Part shown: piece by piece, positions 60,401 to 64,000 of the stretch
Layout of the letters: every line of letters begins with the position of its first letter
Numbering within the stretch: the first letter of the stretch is position 1
DNA from: Leucocoprinus leucothites
Lineage: Eukaryota; Basidiomycota; Agaricomycetes; Agaricales; Agaricaceae
Direction of reading: 5' to 3'
NCBI GenBank assembly: GCA_013368445.1
Contig: JAACJO010000013.1
Coordinates: forward strand, 1,116,001 to 1,180,000
DNA: 64,000 nucleotides
The notes under the pieces: generated by a model
What the model saw: only the letters and a program-made list of their open reading frames with translations
What the model was told of the DNA's origin: nothing
Database searches by the model: none
Position numbers and translations under genes: made by a program

Positions 60401-61187
60401 AGTGTCAGCATGGGATTTACTGAAAACATCCACGAATTCGTGATATTCTGAAGGAACATTAGAAAGGTCAATGGGATCCTGCAAAGAAGAAGAAGCAGCT
60501 CCAGCCACAGATGAGCGCCGGAGATCCAGACCAAAATGCATAGAGCCAGGTTGACGACAGACACGCGCAAATGCAGCCGCGCCAATCAGTCGAACATCAG
60601 GTTGAGAAGGAGAAGAATCAGGAACTGGTGAGATTGTATCAGAAGCCGGCGATTCAGCAGAGATAGGCACACAGACAGAAGGAGTAGCAAGATCTGATTG
60701 CAGAGTAGATCGGAAAGCAATTTGACCTGAAACCCAATCAATCAATGGATTGTAGCAGGCAAGCCAATTATGTCCAAGAACCACAGAGCAAGATGGATCA
60801 AGCTAAGTGACATAGAAGTCCAGATTTATACATTCACCAGTTGGAAACAAGATAGGGATTTTCGCAGTCTCTGAAATGAATGAATTAGATGAACCATCAA
60901 ACAATCGCAACTCTACGGGAGGAATCAGAATAGTGGGTACATGGTATTTACGAATAAGCGAATTGTCTATGAAGCAATGAGTCGAACCACTATCAACGAG
61001 TGCAGTAAGTGAAATAGGGAGTGAAGAAGATTTGTCCAAAAGCAATGAAGAAGTAAGTGAAATATGAAGAGAGTTTGGATCGGAAAGAGCGGATGCATTG
61101 AGTCGAATACTCTCTGAAGCACAGGAGAGTTCAACGCGATCCTCAGCCTGTGCAGAGTTCTGAGGATTGCTCGCTATTTTTTCAAAC
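57467..61187 (-). pseudogene. Chromovirus C pol, seven nonsense codons, no frameshift
   Basis: A single frame throughout. Protease ALVDSGSTHCFID (about 61005), RT KKKDGSLQLCVDFCGLNRIT (about 60190), KIDLRHAYHLV, YGSFEWLVMPFGLTNAP and YLDD (about 59880), RNase H ETDASDYALVAIL and THDKELLAIFEAF, VTDHRNLEYF, integrase zinc region HHDHALTGHFG-type, TSDRGSEFVSHF (about 58370), GYHPEGDGQTEQTN, and a chromodomain VVWLGYEDTDEAESWLP (about 57550) ending at the TAA 57467-57469. Stops near 60803 (TAG), 59939 (TGA), 59693 (TAA), 59132 (TGA), 58763 (TAG), 58587 (TAA) and 57635 (TGA). Confidence 0.92.
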
Positions 61188-62754
61188 TCTCAGATTGAGA
61201 GCCCAAAGGTTGCAAAGCATCCTTGGAGTCTGCATCAGCCTTGGCATTTCGCCCTTTAGGCTTGTTCACGTTAGAAGAAGAAGAAGTAGAATTGGAATTA
61301 TTATTAGTATTACCAGACTCGTTCTTGTGAGGACAGTTGCAAATCATGTGGTTTCCACCACAGTATAAGCATTGTCCATTTGCGATGCGACGCTGACGCT
61401 CTTGAGCAGTCAGCTTACCCTCCTTGTTGAGTTTTCTGGCAAGAGGATTGGAGGGTTGTGATGAGGAAGAAGGATTTGATGATTTCTGGAATGGTTTAGG
61501 ATTGTTGGAAGGAGGATTGGAAGGTGTGTTGGGCTGCTGCAATGAATTCTGCTGGCAATTGTTGTTGTTGTTCTTCCCCTTGTTTTTATTCTGCTGGTTC
61601 TGCTGGTTCTGCATATCAGGATGCATCGAAGACTGACCTGGTTTTTCACCAGTACGCTTCTTTTTGCGGACATGGGACCAGTAGTTGTTGTCAATTTGTA
61701 TAGCGAGACGTTGCATAGCAACAAGGGAAGAGGGTTTGCCAGTAGGAGAGCTGGAAATGATGTCAGAAATGCAATCTAGAAGGCCTTGATAATAGCGGTA
61801 AACTAGGACATTGTTGGGCCATCCCAAGATACTAGCAAGTCATGAGAACTCAATGTTATACTTGGTTATAGTCCAGTTATAACCCATGCGAAGGTGTTCC
61901 AACTCCTCTACTGCCTCTGTCTTGCGATCAAGGGCCCCCAAATTCTCGCACAACTTGTCCGCAAACAATTGGAAATCCTGAAACCAGGAAATGACGTCCC
62001 AATCGTACTCCACTTGAAGAACCGTTTGAAAGTGCTGCTGAGTGGGTCCCTTGAGAAAGGTCATTGCAGAGCTAACCTTTGCACGTTCTGTAGTGAATTG
62101 TGATGGATTAGTATTGAAGTATAAGTGGCATTGAAAAAGGAACTCATCTAGTTTCTGAGGCTTGGAGCTGTCAAATGTGTCGGGCTCTTTAGCCTGAATG
62201 TGTTCCATTTTAATGACAGGCTGGGGAGTATGGTTGTGATTTTCAAGATAAGTTGCAAAACAATTCATAATGTTCAGGAATCGTTCTTCAGGGTCTGGGT
62301 TTTGACGATGGCAGCGATGAGGAGGCTCATCAGGCTCATCCTCTGGGTCACCTTCATCATCAGGATCATCATTGGGAGGACCTCCATTGCCATCTCCACC
62401 TCCTGCATCAGCACCATCATTATCCAAATGTTCATCATCCTGACCCAAATCTTCAGGTTCAAAAAATTGGGTATTGCCCTCGGGTTCTTGTGCATTATTC
62501 TCCTCTTCTTCCTTGTTGTCTTTGTTATGGTCAACACTGACCTGGTCATGCTCAGGCTGGGGTTCATCTTCTTCAGACTCGTGAATAGTCCTATGCAAAG
62601 CTTCACACCCATTTCAAGGTGGACCTGAAAACCGAGGAGTAGAAGGAGTACTACCTCTACCATGAGTAGAAGGTGCGCATCGAGAGGGAAGTGGATGATT
62701 CTGGACAGAAATACCATGAGTATGAGCAGTATTGCAAGTAAGTGTTGTAGACAT
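61174..62754 (-). pseudogene. Chromovirus C gag with one zinc knuckle
   Basis: Frame from ATG 62754 to TAG 61174-61176, broken by two TGA codons (about 62613 and 61840). Acidic N-terminal region (EDEPQPEHDQ, DPDDEGDPEDEPDE), capsid-like domain FLFQCHLYFNTNPSQF and AMTFLKGPTQQHFQ, an Asn/Gln/Ser-rich linker and a CCHC knuckle CLYCGGNHMICNC (about 61340-61375). It ends GAAAAAATAG; pol continues in the -1 frame from this A run. Confidence 0.88.
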
Positions 62755-62782
62755 ATTAAGAGAACAATACCGAAAGTTGGGA

Positions 62783-62793
62783 ATTCTGAATAT
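62783..62793 (-). other. Primer-binding segment of chromovirus C, complementary to its LTR
   Basis: Two bases after the 5' LTR the sense strand reads ATATTCAGAAT, exactly complementary to ATTCTGAATAT in the LTR (plus-strand coordinates 62996-63006 and 55537-55547). TTAAATAT lies about 38 nt upstream of that LTR site in the sense direction, so the site could be the transcript 5' end. Confidence 0.5.
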
Positions 62794-62795
62794 AC

Positions 62796-63341
62796 TGTCA
62801 AGATTTGCAAAATACCGGCACTTACTAAGCACGCAAAAGTTACGGAGAGATTGGTTGTTGGCTTCAGCATATGTGCTGCACCCTTCCGATATCGTGTCGA
62901 CTGATTTGGTCTATGAGGAAGATGACAGACAGTGCGAATTGGAATTCAATACTGAAGGAATAATGGACAGAGAATTCAGAGTGGAATCTTAGTTGATATT
63001 CAGAATGAATAATACATGAGCTAGTAGCGACATATTTAAGATAATGCGAAATTGGACAAATAACATGTAAATATCATGAAGCTCACAATGCAACAATAAA
63101 CGAATAAACAGATAAATGAAAAGTAAATAGACAACAACAAATGCGACGCGATGGAGAATGATAAACATAAATGGAATGGCAGAAACGAATATGAGCGCAA
63201 ATGAAAGGAGGATAGAATGATGAGTGGAGACAGGCTGCGAAATATTTATAGAAATGATTGATAATGAAAAATCGCAGGAATCAGAAATCAAAAAAATAGT
63301 CGGAGATCAAATCAGAGAGGTTGCGATCGCAGATCGTGACA
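62796..63341 (-). repeat. 5' LTR of chromovirus C
   Basis: 546 bp, same ends as the 3' LTR. Two candidate TATA elements on the sense strand: TATAAATA at about 63246 and TTAAATAT at about 63036. Confidence 0.93.
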
Positions 63342-63346
63342 TTAGT

Positions 63347-64000
63347 GCAGACAGCATGTGCAGTGCATGACTCAGTGGCTTTGTTGGAATGCCAGGTGCG
63401 GTCAAACCTGTTTCTCCAGAAAGGACATTTAGTGTCATTAGTGTGATGATTACCTTTACAGTTGAGACACTTGAAATTCTCAATGTGGGGGCAGAAAACA
63501 CCATGAGGAGTGGCATTGCAAGGGGGGTTGGATTTAGGGTTAGTCTTGCAGCACCGGGCCATGGAGTGATGGTTCTCAACATGATGAGGGCCACCACAGA
63601 TTTGACAGTGAGCACCAAGGGCATGACATGCATGAGTGGGGTGGCCCCACTGCTAGCAATTTCTGCATTGCACCACACCAGGGTGCATACTGGTAACATG
63701 GATAGTGCCAATATGTCAGCCAAAGTTGATAGTACAATTAACCAATGTCTTGGCCTTGGTACCATTCTGGGAGTCCTAAATGTCGAACCACACAATAGCA
63801 GTGTCAGACTTTGGGGAGGCTTTCATAACACGAGGGCAGGCAGCAAGAATGACATTCTTGAAGAGAGGGGATTGACCTAGGGCTTGCTCAACAAATGCAG
63901 GGAAAAGAGGGTTGGATGAATTGGCTACCCAATATGGGATGCCAACAATTTTAAGGAAGGATTTTGATTGGGGGAGACAGGGCCCAATAGAGATAGTATC
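63347..64000 (-). pseudogene. LINE E ORF1, C-terminal half with zinc fingers
   Basis: Sense strand encodes, in order, CRNC-stop-QWGHPTHAC (about 63645-63605, CCHC with one TAG), CQICGGPHHVENHH, MARCCKTNPKSNPPC and CLNCKGNHHTNDTKCPFW (about 63470-63415), then HSNKATESCTAHAVCTN, where the chromovirus interrupts it. The upstream part continues out of the window. Nucleic-acid chaperone-type ORF1 as in LINE B. Confidence 0.78.

Larger units (their letters stand above)
55337..63341 (-). mobile_element. Ty3/gypsy chromovirus C with antisense gene (TSD TTAGT)
   Basis: 8,005 bp with two 546-bp LTRs (55337-55882, 62796-63341; TGTCAAGATTTG...GATCGTGACA on the plus strand) and target duplication TTAGT at 55332-55336 and 63342-63346. 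Read leftward: 5' LTR, primer-binding segment, gag (62754), pol (about 61187-57467) with chromodomain, then a plus-strand gene (55963-57167), polypurine tract and 3' LTR. The two LTRs differ mainly at CpG positions. Retains many CpGs, so it is the youngest large element here. Confidence 0.95.
51121..64000 (-). mobile_element. LINE E, minus strand, split by chromovirus C and leaving the window
   Basis: The 3' tail (T-rich on this strand) lies at 51121-51170. ORF2 runs 55295-51492; the ORF1 end straddles the chromovirus, at 55300-55336 and 63347-64000. Removing the chromovirus and one TTAGT repeat rejoins the ORF1 frame just before its stop. The 5' end lies beyond the window. Confidence 0.85.

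Overview
The window looks like nuclear DNA of an Agaricomycete (mushroom-forming basidiomycete). The evidence is dense short GT-AG introns of about 45-60 nt, up to 24 exons per gene, host genes in Agaricomycete style (secreted GMC oxidase, Sin1, Pup1, Sco1, Trm4/Ncl1, Msh2), and a large block of LTR retrotransposons, LINEs and a Tc1 element. The species cannot be named from the sequence alone.

Left part, 1-25.7 kb, is gene-rich with ordinary CpG content. A 948-bp tandem duplication (514-2432) lies directly upstream of a secreted GMC oxidoreductase (2687-5075). Then come a membrane-anchored hypothetical protein (6087-7159, -), a small conserved-looking protein (7297-7825, -), a glutathione S-transferase (8192-9000), the TORC2 subunit Sin1 (9074-12083, -), a transaldolase-family protein (12411-13679), proteasome beta2 (13753-14816, -), an aldehyde dehydrogenase (14953-17058), the cytochrome oxidase copper chaperone Sco1 (17311-18312, -), a tRNA m5C methyltransferase (18444-21408) and the mismatch-repair gene MSH2 (21632-25710). 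I resolved exon structures by hand and every listed CDS is in phase across its junctions. Several pairs are divergent over 130-330 bp. MSH2 has a perfect 16-bp palindrome carrying two MluI cell-cycle boxes upstream.

Middle part, 25.2-51 kb, is a nested transposon graveyard with almost no CpG. An old gag-protease retroelement (27.7-39.1 kb) is split by a Ty3/gypsy chromovirus 'D' (30032-38094, -), which is itself hit by three solo LTRs with 5-bp target duplications. After it come a 5'-truncated LINE (39.2-43.2 kb) and a head-to-tail series of LINE 5' starts (44.3, 48.7, 49.4 kb). One of these carries a Tc1 element (46474-48066) and another a solo LTR. CpG loss extends into the last exons of MSH2.

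Right part, 51.1-64 kb, is a LINE on the minus strand (APE, reverse transcriptase, RNase H), split near the end of its ORF1 by a younger 8,005-bp chromovirus 'C' (55337-63341, TSD TTAGT). Gag and pol of C are dead by nonsense codons only. Between pol and the 3' LTR, on the opposite strand, lies an apparently intact three-exon gene whose cysteines have the exact Zn2Cys6 spacing, followed by a coiled coil. It is the best candidate here for something little described. Both chromoviruses show a primer-binding segment complementary to their own LTR just after a TATA box, the signature of Tf1/sushi-type self-priming.
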